Below, one piece after another: positions 32,431-44,047 of a stretch of DNA of 64,000 nucleotides. A model generated the notes under the pieces. That model was given only the letters and a program-made list of their open reading frames with translations, had not been told where the DNA came from and searched no databases. The stretch is from contig NW_022097999.1 in assembly GCF_002288925.2 (NCBI RefSeq), forward strand, positions 15,660,654 to 15,724,653, in the 5' to 3' direction. Each line of letters starts with the position of its first letter. The first letter of the stretch is position 1. The stretch is from Delphinapterus leucas (Eukaryota > Chordata > Mammalia > Artiodactyla > Monodontidae). The translations under genes and the position numbers were made by a program.

Positions 32431-32601
32431 GTTTCCAAATTTGATTTTGGATGGAAACCTTATTTCTTCTCAAACAAAATCAGGAGTAGAAGTTCAATAT
32501 CTAAACAGGTAAAAGCGGAACTGCTCTGCTTGAAGTGAGAGGGCGTCTGAGATCTGTCCATATGCCACTCCTTCCACCTCCCTGACCCCCAGACCCAACA
32601 C

Positions 32602-32692
32602 CTTGTGTGTGTGCACACACACTTGCACACATGTGCACATACACACAGGAGCACATGCTCACACATGTACACACACATTTGCACATTTGCAG
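32602..32692. repeat. Degenerate CA/TG alternating tract
   Basis: TGTGTGTGCACACACACTTG, then many ACACAT and GTGCAC units. It has self-complementary pieces and could form Z-DNA or cruciforms. It opens ORFs in three forward frames at once, which is an artefact of the repeat. Confidence 0.85.
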
Positions 32693-32738
32693 CAGCAGCC
32701 TGTGGGACACCTCCACAGATTTCCCAGAATTCCCAGAG

Positions 32739-32783
32739 GCGCATTTCCAGGGCACCTTCAGGGGAAGGTGGGGCACCTTCAGG
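32739..32783 (+). repeat. Two-copy direct repeat
   Basis: GGGCACCTTCAGGGG occurs twice, about 22 bases apart. Confidence 0.7.
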
Positions 32784-32799
32784 GGGGCAGGGACTATCA

Positions 32800-33110
32800 G
32801 GGACGTCTGAGAAGGGGGCTGCCATTTGAAATGGGGTAGACAAGCAAGGTCTGAGACGATGACCTTGGGAAAACCTAGAGGAGATAAGGGAGCCACATGG
32901 ATATTTGGGGGGAGAGCATTCCAGGCAGAGGGAAGAGCATATGCAAAGGCTGCTGAGCCTGAAACCTGCCTGGAGGAGGCCAGAGCAGAAACTCATGGGC
33001 AGGAGGAGAAGAGACAGTCAGGGAGATAGTTAAGGCCCATGGAATCAGACGGGCACTTTTCAAGGTCATCCTGGTCACTGTGTGGATCCCAGGAGGGCAG
33101 GAGTGTAAGC
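32800..33110 (-). mobile_element. L2 LINE fragment
   Basis: GAGAGCATTCCAGGCAGAGG, GAAGAGCATATGCAAAGGCT and GAAACTCATGGGCAGGAGG agree with reversed L2. Confidence 0.72.
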
Positions 33111-34019
33111 CCAGAGAGCAGGCACCAGGCTCATCTCAGGGGGAGATGCCGACCAAGAGCCTGAAACAGAAAGACACAGGCGCATTTCAAGAGGCAGTAG
33201 ACTCCGTGGGACATCTCAGCACAACGAAGGGGGTGGCTGGGCAAGAATAAGGGAAGTGAGAAGCAGGAGAAAAAAGCTAGGAGAGCATGGAGAAGGGGGA
33301 CAGAAATCTTCCTGCATCATTTTACTCCCACCCCATAGGGTGAAGGGAAACAAAAATGTGTTTTGACAAGTTAAATTGTGTCCTTCTGTCTGCCAACATG
33401 ATTCTCTCGTCAAAGGTTGTTTATCATCCTCCAAGGTGGCAGGACCACAAAAGGCCTTCCGTGCTCCTGCCCCAGCGAACCCCGAGGCCTGTAAAGCCCG
33501 CATGGAGGGTAGCAGCCGATCCTTTTTGAAGAGGGCAAAGTAATCCCGACGCGGGCGTCGCCACCCAGAACCCTGGGGCAGTGACCGGGCGCCTGGGCTG
33601 CCCCCCTGCCAGGGAAGGAGGAGGAAGGCCAGGGTGATGGGACGGGGCATGGGGCTGCTGACCTGAGGCTCGTGGTTTGGTGGCAAAACAGCCCGGGGGA
33701 CTGAGTGGGACCACAGAAGCTAATCAGTGAGGCCCGTGGGGAAGGCGGCCTCCACCACTGCCCCGCGCGGTGATGCTCAGAGCGGGCCACCTTTCCCGAG
33801 TGTCACACCTTCCGAGCAGGCTGTGACGACCAGCCTGGCGAAGCAGCCAACCATTCATGTCTTCCAGGGCTGCGATTGTTCCTCCCCGTCCCTGTTCCAG
33901 ATGGGGAAGGGATCCCGGGAGATTCGGGGTCACAGACCAAGTCAGAGGCAGAGGCGTCCTCGGGACACCAGCTTCCTCTCATTCCAACCTGTGCATTGTG
34001 TTTGGGGCAGAATAGATGG
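33111..34019. other. Unique GC-rich DNA, no gene supported
   Basis: Local CpG-rich patches near 33540-33600 and 33740-33790. Several minus-strand ORFs (up to 156 aa) overlap in different frames; none has recognisable domains. Confidence 0.4.
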
Positions 34020-34190
34020 CTCACCACAGAGCCAGAGACCTGGCTTTGTGTCCCAGCTCTGCCACTACAAGCTGTGTGACCTTGGGCATGTTACTGACCT
34101 CTCTGAGCCTCCATTTCCTCGTCTATAAAACAGCGATAGTGCTATAATGCCACGCCCCCAGGGCAGCAGTGAGGATTAACTAGGTGCCCA
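34020..34190 (+). mobile_element. MIR SINE
   Basis: CCCAGCTCTGCCACTACAAG, TGTGTGACCTTGGGCATGTT, TGAGCCTCCATTTCCTCGTC, then GAGGATTAACTAGGTGCC. Confidence 0.88.
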
Positions 34191-34682
34191 GACCACAAAG
34201 TTGAGTAAGTCAGTAAGTCGAGGCCAAAGTTATTATTTACAAACCAAAATTCAAGCCTGCTAGGCTGACACAGGGACAGTGAAGCCGAGGATTTTAAACC
34301 GTAGCTGGAAACCCAGAGCATTCAGGCACTCTACCCAAGCTCTAGCACGCTGTTCCAAAAACTGAAAACCCAAAGGCTATGGGAACTCCTTGTGACCGCG
34401 GAGGGAAGTCAGGCTCCTCCAGCCCTGGGAAGATGGAAATGCATTGAGTCAGTTCAGAGGCAGGAGGTGACAGGCCTTGGCGGGCATGGGGAACACCCTT
34501 GGGGGATGACCAAAGGCTAGTGTCCATTGCAGGAAGATGGCTGTGCTCAGAGATCAGGGTTTCTTCCAGCGTAAGTCAGGGCAGTTCAGGACTCCAGCTC
34601 AGATCGCCAATCAGGGAAACAGACTTGCCGTTAAAACTGACAGCAGTGACCGCGAGGCCAGTCCCCATCTGGCTTCGAGAAG
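34191..34682. other. Unique DNA
   Basis: Nothing recognised. Confidence 0.4.
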
Positions 34683-34775
34683 GACTCATTGAGTGAGCAC
34701 CGGGCAAAGCATTGTGCTAACTTGGGGAGAACATGATTAATGAGGCACAGCCCGTCTTTGTAGAGCTCACGAAAA
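34683..34775 (-). mobile_element. L2 LINE fragment
   Basis: GAGTGAGCACCGGGCAAAGC, ATTGTGCTAACTTGGGG and GTCTTTGTAGAGCTCACG. Confidence 0.6.
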
Positions 34776-34794
34776 CTAATGTATTCTGACCTTC

Positions 34795-34930
34795 TCTGGG
34801 AGTTTCTACAAACATTATCCCCTTTTGCATCCTCAGAACCTCCTTAGGAAGAGGCATGAGGAAATGGGGGTTCAGAAAAGTTAGGAGGGGCCCCCAGTCA
34901 CCCACAGGGGTCGGGCCGACAGCTCCCAGC
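34795..34930 (-). mobile_element. MIR SINE
   Basis: ATTATCCCCTTTTGCATCC, GAGGAAATGGGGGTTCAGAA and AGTCACCCACAGGGGTC. Confidence 0.62.
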
Positions 34931-36604
34931 CCTACCCTTTCTTCATGCTTTTCCCCCAAATCAACTCTCATGTGTCCGTGAAAAATCACGTCCAGGTGTG
35001 CTTGTGGTAAGTTTGAAGAGAGAACAGGACCAGCGCCATGCCCCTGCCTCGGGCCTCAGCTGCTCACCCTGTCGCTGGGCCCAGGACCAGTCCCACCCAG
35101 AGGGACACCCCCAAGTATCTCTCACTCAGACCCCACGGGGACCCTGTGGAAGCCTAGCTCAGAGCCCCCAGGCCACCGCTGCCATCAAGCAGGCAAGTCA
35201 AACCCAACCATGACCCAAAACCACAGTGATTTTCTGAACCTTGAAATGAACACAAACTTTCCCGATTTCTAGAACCTCAAACCCAGTCGGAGGTTCACAC
35301 CTCCTGCAGGCAAAGCCAGCCAACAAACACAAAACATGCAGATGGATCCAAGCCCAAACATGTGCTCCCAGAAACGACGTCAGGCCAAACCCATTGCCCC
35401 CAAACTTCTGGTCACGGTTTCGAGCTTTTGAGTATGAGAAGGAGGGTGCTGTGGAGTCAGACCAAACGGGGGCTGGGAGCAGAGCAGACAGGAGGAAGTA
35501 AAGATGAGGTGTGTTAGGGTGCAAAGACAAGGCCTCTCTCAGCCTCGGGGGTCTGTGGTAGAGATGAGGTGGGTCCTTCCGCTGGGAAGCCACCAGTTAC
35601 GCCCCAGAGCCCCTGGAAAGGGAGCGAGGGAGCAGCGGAGGCAGTGAGGAGGGTCTGTGGCTGAGGGCATCTCTCTGGCCAGGCATGGGGGCACCTCACC
35701 ACCAAGCCAGGGGCGTGGGGCTGGACCTGGGCCGCCATCTGGCAGCCCCTGGCTTCCTGTCCCTCCCAGGCAGCAAAGGGAGCGGAGGTAGAGGTGCAGG
35801 TGCAGAGAGCCTTCCCCCGGGTGTCATGGAGGTCCTGCCCTTGAGGACTGCTGCCACATCTGGTCTAACTTGGACACCAGGTGAAACAGCCGTCTGGGAG
35901 ATGGGAGAGGACGTGGATTCAGGCAAAGGGGGAACGTGGGCCCCTGCAGGCTCCCGATGGTGAGGTGAAAGGTGGAGCAGGCAGCGTGGTGCTGTGTGTG
36001 TTTCCCGCTTGCGTGCAGCTCTGCGGGGGCAGGCGCAGAATAGTGGGAGGGAGACGGGAGCAGGTGATGACTGAAGACACTGACGTGGGTCTCTGCATCT
36101 CTGGAGCTGGGAGGCTGCGAGGTGAGGCCTGGCACACGCAGAAGTTGCCAGGTATGGAACTCACCAAGCCTTTCCCCAAAATGAGGTGCCTGCCCCTCCC
36201 GGCCAGCACCCTGAGTTTATGGTTGAAAGCTGTGTGCACCTCAACCCTGAGTAGGGGGCTTTCTCAAGCCTGCCCCCTCCCTTCCTTTCCTGCTGGAGCC
36301 GCGTGGGAGGGGCAGGAGCTGGGGGCTCAGAAGCCACTGAAGGATGAGCTCCAGAGCATGGAGGTGGGCAAGGAGGTAGAGGGACAAGATCCCCTTCCAT
36401 AGTAGCAGGAGGATAAGGGGGAGGGGCTTAAATCCTCAAGGGTTCCAGAAATGGGATGAGGCTGGTGGCCTCAACAACCGGACGCTGCCAACCTAGGTCG
36501 CCTCGGTCAAGACTCAGGCCTTTCTCTGGGACAATGAGCCACTCTCTTGGTGAGAGAACCTTCTGGAAAGTTCTGGCATAAAGTAGGTGGTGTACAGCAG
36601 GCCA
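34931..36604. other. 1.7 kb of unique GC-rich DNA, no gene supported
   Basis: No repeat recognised. Open frames up to 173 aa (35881-36402, +) overlap antisense ORFs of 103-106 aa. No motif or splice signal supports any. Confidence 0.45.
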
Positions 36605-36790
36605 CCAAGAGCCAGAGAGAGCTGTGTCCAAGTCCTCATTTTACTCCTGTGTGGTTTTGGCAAGTTACTTAACCTTTCAGTTCCTCAACATCTCCATCTG
36701 TAAAACAGAGATAATGAGAGCGTTGGTGTGGGGACTAAATGAGGTTGCACATATAAGGTGCCAGGTACATAGCAGGTGCTCTAAACGTTT
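36605..36790 (+). mobile_element. MIR SINE
   Basis: TTTTGGCAAGTTACTTAACC, CATCTCCATCTGTAAAACAG, GGTGCCAGGTACATAGCAGG. Confidence 0.86.
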
Positions 36791-37689
36791 TATTTATAGG
36801 TCACTCCTGTAGTGGTTGGTTGCCTCAGGTGCCCAGAGGGGCTTGGCATCCTGAAACGCTTAACCCTCCAAAAGATTGCGGTTGCCTCCTCAGCACAGGC
36901 TCTGAGCCCTGACATCTCCAGCCTTGCCCAGCGCCCAAGGCCAGTTTAAAGAGGACAGTCGCCCAGTCCCCAGTTTGCACGCGCTGAGCCCCTCCATGGA
37001 AAAACTTGGATGGGCTGGAAAATCCCCACTACAGTTACATTTTCAAACCTTCTCACAATCCAAATGTCAACACCAATCGAAACAATATGTTTATTTGCAG
37101 ACCTCCTGCCAGACCGAATTAATTTCTACAGGCTCAAAGCCCATTTTGGAACTGTAATGTCTCAATTTTACAGATGAGAAGAGGGAGGAGGAAGAAAAGC
37201 CAAACTTTCTTTGCCTTCTTGATCTGGGAAGTGTTGGGGGCAGGAAAGCACCGGGGGCAGGTTTCATGGTTGGCCCTGTCACCCAGAAGGCCCCATCACT
37301 CAGAAATGGCATCTGGGGCCCCAATCGCCCATGCGGCTCGCATCTGCAAACACATCTCTTCTCTTGGCTTCTACCTCACAGCTTCCTTCTCCCTCTGCTC
37401 TTATGGGTTACCAATTTCTCTGCCCGGTGGGGGTCTGGAGGCGTGGCCAGTGAGTGTGGGTATTCAGCCAGGGTGGGGAAGATGGAAGCCAAACAGAGGG
37501 ATGAAATGTCTCTGGAACCCCGGGGTTCACATGGGCCTCAGATGAGCTTGGACCTGGTGTGTTGCTTTGTAATAAAGAGAAGGGTGTCTTGAGTCCAGAC
37601 ACTGGGCCCTGCTGACAGAGGAGCCAGCCCTGCCTCAGACGTCCCGGCATGAGTGGCGTTAAGTGGCTGCCTTGCCCCATCTAGAGTCC
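36791..37689. other. Unique DNA, no gene supported
   Basis: A weak reversed MIR-like trace (CAATTTTACAGATGAGAAG) lies near 37165-37185. Nothing else. Confidence 0.4.
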
Positions 37690-37820
37690 TCAGAGCAGCT
37701 TGGCAAGATGGGCATTGCCATTATACCCATTTTGCTGATGAGGAAACTGAGGCTTGCACGAGATCTCCAACATGCATGTGACATAGTCAGGGATGGAGGC
37801 TGGCCTGTCCAAAGATCTTG
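37690..37820 (-). mobile_element. MIR SINE
   Basis: ATTATACCCATTTTGCTGAT and GAGGAAACTGAGGCTTGCAC. Confidence 0.8.
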
Positions 37821-38179
37821 TTCTTTCCAGCCCTGAGAATAGGCAGCAATAGAAAACTGGAAGAGAGGTCTCCTGGGGAAAGCTCTCTCTGGAGTGGCTT
37901 TAAGCTCTCCCTACTTCGCAGGCGAAGAGGCAACCAGTTCCCCCAGGATGAGAGCAGAGGAGGCAGGAGATTGGACGCTTCAATATTGTTTGGTTTTGTC
38001 CAGCACATTCCCCTCTGCTTACAACTCAACCTAGCTAAAAAATAAATTCAATCTAACCTTCCCTCAGCAAAAGTTGAATTCTAAGACTATTGTTAGAAAT
38101 ATGCAAAATCATACACATGGAAGGGCTGTGAAAACTCCTAATCTTCCCTTCCCAACTGCAAGCCTCACCACGTCAGAGC
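37821..38179. other. Unique DNA
   Basis: Nothing recognised. Confidence 0.4.
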
Positions 38180-38350
38180 TCCTATCCATCCTTCAAGAAG
38201 CCTTTCCTGCTTTCCCATGCTTTTACCTCTGGAAAGCATTTCTTCTGTTCTACCTGGTGTCCTACGTAGAGGCTTATATGTCTGGAGCTCTTGTGAGGTC
38301 CAGTAAAGAGCTTGGCACATGAGGCCCTCAGAAAAATCTGTACTGAAGGA
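38180..38350 (+). mobile_element. L2 LINE 3' fragment
   Basis: TCCTATCCATCCTTCAAGAA, GCCTTTCCTGCTTTCCCATG and AGAGCTTGGCACATGAGG. Confidence 0.7.
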
Positions 38351-38361
38351 ATGACTTAAGA

Positions 38362-38515
38362 ATGAAGATATGTTAGCACCAGGAGGCAGGTATCCTTATT
38401 GCCCCCATTTCAGAGATAAAGAAACTGAGGCTCAGAAAGGTGAACTGACCTGCCCCAGGTTCCATAGCAACAGCGCCTGGTTCATGGCCCAGGTCTCTTT
38501 GATTCCTCCAGACTT
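38362..38515 (-). mobile_element. MIR SINE
   Basis: CCCCATTTCAGAGATAAAGA, AACTGAGGCTCAGAAAGGTG and CCCCAGGTTCCATAGC. Confidence 0.84.
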
Positions 38516-39199
38516 GCATACAGAGTTCGGAGCAGTCGGCTGTGCCCACTCAGGACCCTCTCCCAGGACCCCTGCTCCACTGGTCACTACAGGGATCAGA
38601 CTGGGCTTCCTGTAAGGCAGGAGGGAAAGCTGGAGAGCCGCTGGCCGGCCTGTTTACGTCTCAAAGGCACACCCAGCGGAGGATGCCGGCAGGTCCAAAG
38701 GACCAAAGCCATGGGACTCAGGGGCTCAGGGTGGACACGTAAGTAGATTCACTTCAAACGGGTCTCACCCTCGTTCCCTGATGGAGAGGTCAGGCCCAAC
38801 CAGGCAGGCCCTCCAGGCTCAGGCCGGCAGAGGGAAGAGGGTTTCTTCCCCTAGAGTGGTGGAGGCATATGGAAGCAGCAGAGCAAACAGTGAGAAGTGG
38901 GATGCATGTGTCGGACAGCCCCACAAACTTTATCCTGATTGGATCATCAGCCCAGGGGCCTGAGGGGAGTCCTGAAGCTACTGGGTGGAGCCAAATGCAG
39001 ATCAGGGTTCAGTGTCAGCAACAGAGTGGCGGGTCCCAGAGAGCAAAGGGGAGGTTGTCTGGGCAAACTCCATGATGGGGATCTCAGGGCCCCAGCAGGG
39101 ATGTCAGCCATCTTAGAACACATTTATATGAGAAGACCGGGGTCCATGTATTCATCCACTCATTTATTTCTTTATATGCACTCCTCTCTAACCAGTTTT
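38516..39199. other. Unique DNA
   Basis: Nothing recognised. Small ORFs only. Confidence 0.4.
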
Positions 39200-39520
39200 T
39201 AGAATTATAGAAGGAGCGAACAGAAAGACAAAAAAATCCACGCATCCCACCTTTTGGAGATAATCACTGTTACCACTTTGATATACCTGATTCCAGATGA
39301 TTTTCTATGCATGTTTGTTTGTTTAAAAAATGGGATCATATTCTTCAAAGCTATTTTCTAACCTACTCTTTTCACTTTACGATGTAAAAATTATTGTGTG
39401 TACCCACACGCTTACATTAGCACACAAAATTTCTGGAAGAACATGCAAGGAAATATTAATCTGGTTGCTTTTGGAGAGGGAGACTGCAGATCTAGAGTGG
39501 GAGAAAGAGTGACTTCTAAT
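39200..39520 (+). mobile_element. Old L1 3' UTR remnant
   Basis: GGAGATAATCACTGTTACCA, ATGGGATCATATTCTTCAAA and TTGCTTTTGGAGAGGGAGAC are L1M-type. A further piece (GTGAACATCTCTCCACATCA) lies at 39925-39945, after the CHR SINE. Confidence 0.6.
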
Positions 39521-39524
39521 TCCA

Positions 39525-39610
39525 AATATGTTTATTTAATAAGCGCTTCTAGTGTTTATTATGTGCCAGGCACTTTTCTCCTAAGCACGGTACAAATATA
39601 AATGTGTTTC
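39525..39610 (-). mobile_element. MIR SINE 3' fragment
   Basis: AGTGTTTATTATGTGCCAGG and CACTTTTCTCCTAAGCACGG. Confidence 0.65.
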
Positions 39611-39690
39611 ATTTGCTTTAAAAGTATTTCTGTAGAGTTTTTGTTTCTCACCAGATGAACGTGTTACTTTTGCAATTAAAAAATGAGTTT

Positions 39691-39900
39691 AGGCTTCCCT
39701 GGTGGCGCAGTGGTTGAGAGTCCGCCTGCCGATGCAGGGGGCATGGGTTCGTGCCCCGGTCCGGGAGGATCCCACATGCCGCGGAGCGGCTGGGCCCGTG
39801 AGCCATGGCCACTGAGCCTGCGCGTCCGGAGCCTGTGCTCCGCAACGGGAGAGGCCACAACAGTGAGAGGCCCGCGTACCGCAAAAAAAAAAAAAGAAAA
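39691..39900 (+). mobile_element. CHR-type tRNA-derived SINE
   Basis: GGCTTCCCTGGTGGCGCAGT to CGCGTACCGC and an A-rich tail. ATGAGTTTA / AAGAGTTTA on the two sides (39683-39691 and 39901-39909) is a near-perfect duplication. Confidence 0.96.
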
Positions 39901-40260
39901 AAGAGTTTAAATTAGTGCATGTAGTGAACATCTCTCCACATCAAATAAAATCTATTTCTAGATCACATCTACCAGCCGGCTGCAGTTTTCCGTTGCCCAG
40001 CAGCCTGGGCCCAGCCTATGTAAATGGCCAGCCCAGGGCGGAGAAGATGAGACTTATCAACTCCCTTGAAAAGGAGCAGAAACCAAGAGAAATGACACCA
40101 GCATTGGGCAGCCGTGTCTGCACTTACTTTATAAACAGAAATTTTCTCTGTCCTTGAACCAAACTGGGTGGCAGATCAAAACCCAGACAAGCCACGCTGA
40201 CTTGTTGAACCTCAAACCAAAATGACCCAGATCCTAATTTTTTTTTAAAACCAAAATGTC

Positions 40261-40385
40261 AGGGAATTCCCTGGCAGTCCAGTGGTTAGGACTCCGCGCT
40301 TTCACTGCTGAGGGCCTGGGTTTGATCCCTGGTTGAGGAACTAAGAGCCCACAAGCTGTGAAGCCAAAAAATAAAATAAAATAAT
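40261..40385 (+). mobile_element. Older CHR-related tRNA SINE (GGGAATTCCC type)
   Basis: AGGGAATTCCCTGGCAGTCC, AGTGGTTAGGACTCCGCGCT, GGGTTTGATCCCTGGTTGAG, tail (AAAAT)n. Same family as the reverse copy at 16049. Flanks AAAATGTC and AATATGTC suggest the duplication. Confidence 0.93.
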
Positions 40386-42299
40386 ATGTCCTTGGAACCA
40401 GAGCTACTTCCCTAAACCCCCAAGTGAGCCCACTCAGAGCGGCACCAGATATTTTTCGCAAGCAGTTCAATTAGACCATTCCTCAAATCTTTTTCTGAGA
40501 AACTCTGTTTCAGGATCTCAGGGCCCTGCATTTTTATCAGCGCAGTGACAGCATGGGGCATCCTTCACAGAGCTTAGGTTCAAGGTTCAGAATCAGAAAG
40601 GCCTGGGATTGGGGTGACACTGAATGGGTTATAAACAATTCTGGGCTCGAGTCCTACTTCCTACGACTGTTGTAGGAACGAATAGTCCTAGGAAGAGGGT
40701 CCCCAAGATGCTGTGGCCTTGGAGTGGACTCCAGGCCCTTGGTGAAGCCCCAGGTCATTCTGAGACAAAGCCACAAACCTGGCTAGAGTAGCCAAAGGCC
40801 TCAAAAGACAGCATGCCCAAAGATGTCCCACAGGCCTCTTCAAAGCCATTCAGAAGCCAGGGCTCAGAGCCTAGATGCTGCTGCCTGGTTCCAGGCCCTG
40901 AAGGTCATGGGGCAGGAGGGAAAGCAGTGCCGACCCCAGCTGTCCTTCCTCCTGAGGTCACACCTGCCGTCCTCAAGCTGCCCATTCAAGATTCCAGGCT
41001 GGGGCTAGCTGACGCAGCATCAGGGCCACTTCGCAACCAGGAAAGAGGGTCCAACATGACAAAAACAGAGCCTGGGGTTTGGCCTGGGGGTGGGGCCGCC
41101 CCCCCCACTCCACTTCACTCACACACTCCCCCGTCCCCAACCCTATGCAGAGGGGCCGCCTCCCACCGCTGAGCCCTCCAGCTGTCACCCAGCCCAACTC
41201 TGTTTGCACCCGTCTCTCCCCGCTGACCAGGAGAAGAAGGGAGAGGGGCTGGAAATCTGTGCTCTGCGGCCCCGAACTCCCCTACGGGGAAGTGGTCCAG
41301 ACCTTCCAGACGGGAGCAGAGCCTTCGAGGGAGGAGAGTTCCCAAAGCATATGCCCAGGAGGACTCATGAGAGACCCCAGCCCCCCACCACCGGGCCCCC
41401 CTGAGATGCTGGCGGGCCTCTGCCTCTCCTGGAGCCTCCCCAACCATAGGCTAAGGCAGACCCTGGGAAGCATATTCTGAAAAGCTATTTATTTTTAACA
41501 GGCTTTACTAATATCATGAGACCGAGTAGCCCAGGACAACCTCACAGTGGAGACCTCTTCATGGGGGCAAGAGTGCCCCCACTTCCCTGGGAGGGGCCGC
41601 CAAGCCAGAATCCAGGCCCAACTGCCTGCTTAGAGGGAAAAAAAGAAAGCTGTGCCACAAAATAAGCACCTCAGCCCTCGCGCCCCACCTCCTGTCACTG
41701 CTCACTTCTTTCCGTGCTCCTGATCTGTGCTGGGGATGCTGGCAACTAGACATCAAAATGGGAGCTGACCCTGAGTTAGACCTGTCTCCCCATCCTAGCT
41801 GGGAGAGAGGGGCAGGCTGGGGCCCTCCAGTCTCAGGCACCAGGCCCCACCTCCCAGAACTATTGTGACAGCTCAGGAAAGCGACTGAAACACAGTCCCC
41901 ATCCTCAGGAAGGGCTTTGATCACTGCAAACTCCCAATGAAAACCGTCTTTATGCGCCCAGGAGACACCAGGTTCCCCACCAACCGACAGGAGACAGGCC
42001 CTCCAAGGAAGGTTCCAGAATGCTCCCACAGAGCCCCAGCTGGCAAGTGAGTTCCGGAGAAGCAGAGTCCACAGGCCTCGAAGGCATCCAGTGGTAACAC
42101 CATCCCAGGAACCCCCCACACACACCCGTCCGAGCTCGGCCTGCAAATACCTCACATTCTTCCAAATTAGAAGGGCCAGTCCCTATTTCGAGGAAAACGC
42201 AATTTAAGACTAAAATCCCCCCAGTCAAAAGGAGGCACTAGGCCCCTTGGGAGCCGAGACTGTGCCTTGTCTGTCTTCCGTCTCCCCAGCTTCAGTCTG
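40386..42299. other. Unique GC-rich half of a repeat-poor block
   Basis: No SINE, LINE or LTR recognised. Open frames of up to 198 aa on the minus strand (41559-42155) are opposed by ORFs on other frames and lack domains. GC-rich patch with C8 run at 41098-41105. Confidence 0.5.
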
Positions 42300-43505
42300 C
42301 TGGCCGTGACTGTGGCTGCCCATAAGTAATAATAGTAATCACCCGGAAAAGCTAATGCTACCTGGACATCGCTTACCAACCTGTAATTTAGGGTTGTTGA
42401 TTTCTGGGCTAAGCAAACACAAAGAATGTCGCTTTGGCCTTGCCATTCATCTCCACAGCAGATGTGACTTTCGTTTCCGAACGTAAGTGAAAAAAAAAAA
42501 AACACTTCCATATCAAGCCAGGGATTGGGTCTGCTCTAAAATGCATACACAATTCATAATGATGCATTTGATTAATGGTAAATGAGCATGGAATACTGAT
42601 GGCCAACCCATGTGACGGCCACATTAGCACCAGATGAAGCTGTCATGTGGGTGATGTGACAAAAAACCAAGAGCAAGGGACTGAGATCGGGGGACCAGGG
42701 CTGTGGGGCAGACGGCGACCCAGTTTTCTGCAATTTCTTTTCTTTTTCTTTGTAAGGGGGGAAAGTCGAAGAATCCTCGCAAACGAACGTCAAGGAAAAT
42801 GAATCCAGTTCACATTCAGAAGTTGCCAGTGCAAATGAAAATGTGAGTGAGATTCAAACGTAAAAGGGTGAATTTCTTTTTTCTCTCCTATCAACACAGG
42901 TGAGCTGATAAATCCCCAAAGAGATCAAACTGGGAAAGCGGTCTCTTGTGATTCTCTGATAAGCTCAGATATTCCTGGTGGTCAGGAAAGCCATTTAAAA
43001 AAGACAGAACTGTTAAAACCAGTTGGGCGTTTAAAACTGTGCTGAAAAACAAGAGAGACGGGGACCGCGGAGAGCCAAGCAGCCGGCTGGCCTATGGCCG
43101 GCAGGCCAGCCCGGCACCCGCGGCCAGCGGGTCGGCGTTTCAAATGCCTGTGCTTGGTTGGGTGTGGAATGTTTCAAACTTCAGCCCTGGCCAGTCTTAT
43201 TGAAAACATTATCTTTTCCATCAATAATGCCTCTAGGTTCTTTATTAGCAAACTCCCTGGCAAAAGCTGACATATTTACAGCACGCAGTAAACTTTACGT
43301 ATCTGCAACAATATTAGAGGAGAGAGGGAGAGAGCCCCACTCAGTGACCACGACAAATCATTCCGTCTTCAGATGATCAAGTGAGAGGCTAATTGTCCCG
43401 AAGAGAAGAACTCCTACGACTCCCATCCCATCCAGCGGCCAGAAGGAGCGTTAACAAAGATGAAAAAAGTATGTTTGAGGATTGGAAACATAAGAATACA
43501 TATTT

Positions 43506-43547
43506 TTAAAAAAAGAAAGAAAAAAAGGAAAGAAAAGAAAAGAAAAC
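43506..43547 (+). repeat. (GAAA)n-like low-complexity run
   Basis: AAAGAAAGAAAAAAAGGAAA and following AAAAG units. Confidence 0.9.
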
Positions 43548-43997
43548 CCAACTGATACCACCATCTAGGCTGAAGGAGAAACCCGATCTTGAGATGGAAT
43601 GGTTAACATTTGGGGTTGTTTGGAGAGAATTGCTCCAAGCTGTTTTTGTTCAAAATGTATAGATTTAAGGTAAGAAGCTCTGTGTAGGTCATAGCCACTC
43701 TGGAAACAAGTCCCTCATTACTTTGCATCTGACAAAGGTAGGGACGAATTTTGCTTTTGCCTTTCTTTGACCGGGTAGCTTGGTCGGTTTTAACTTGGAA
43801 ATGCGCTAGGAAAATATTTACTAGTCTTGTTATTTTTATCTGCCAGTGTTTTCTCTTTTGGGATCGTGGCTTTCTCTCAGCTCTGTCACCCCTTCCCCTC
43901 TTGCATTCGGGCCAATGAAGTGTCCACCCAGGGTCCTGACTCTACCCCAGCCCCCTAGAGAAAGAATGCCAACCTTCTAGAAATGCATGGAAAGGAA

Positions 43998-44002
<5 letters not shown>

Positions 44003-44047
<45 letters not shown>
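44003..44047. repeat. (TA)n microsatellite
   Basis: About 18 TA units followed by TGTGTGTC, in the middle of the repeat-poor block. Confidence 0.97.

Noticed and set aside
32460..32996. 178-aa minus-strand ORF with Cys/Val/His-rich stretch
   Set aside because: The unusual stretch is the CA/TG tract at 32602-32692 read in frame; the start lies in an L2.
41559..42155. 198-aa minus-strand ORF
   Set aside because: GC-rich DNA with competing frames; no domain, no signal of coding bias that I could see.
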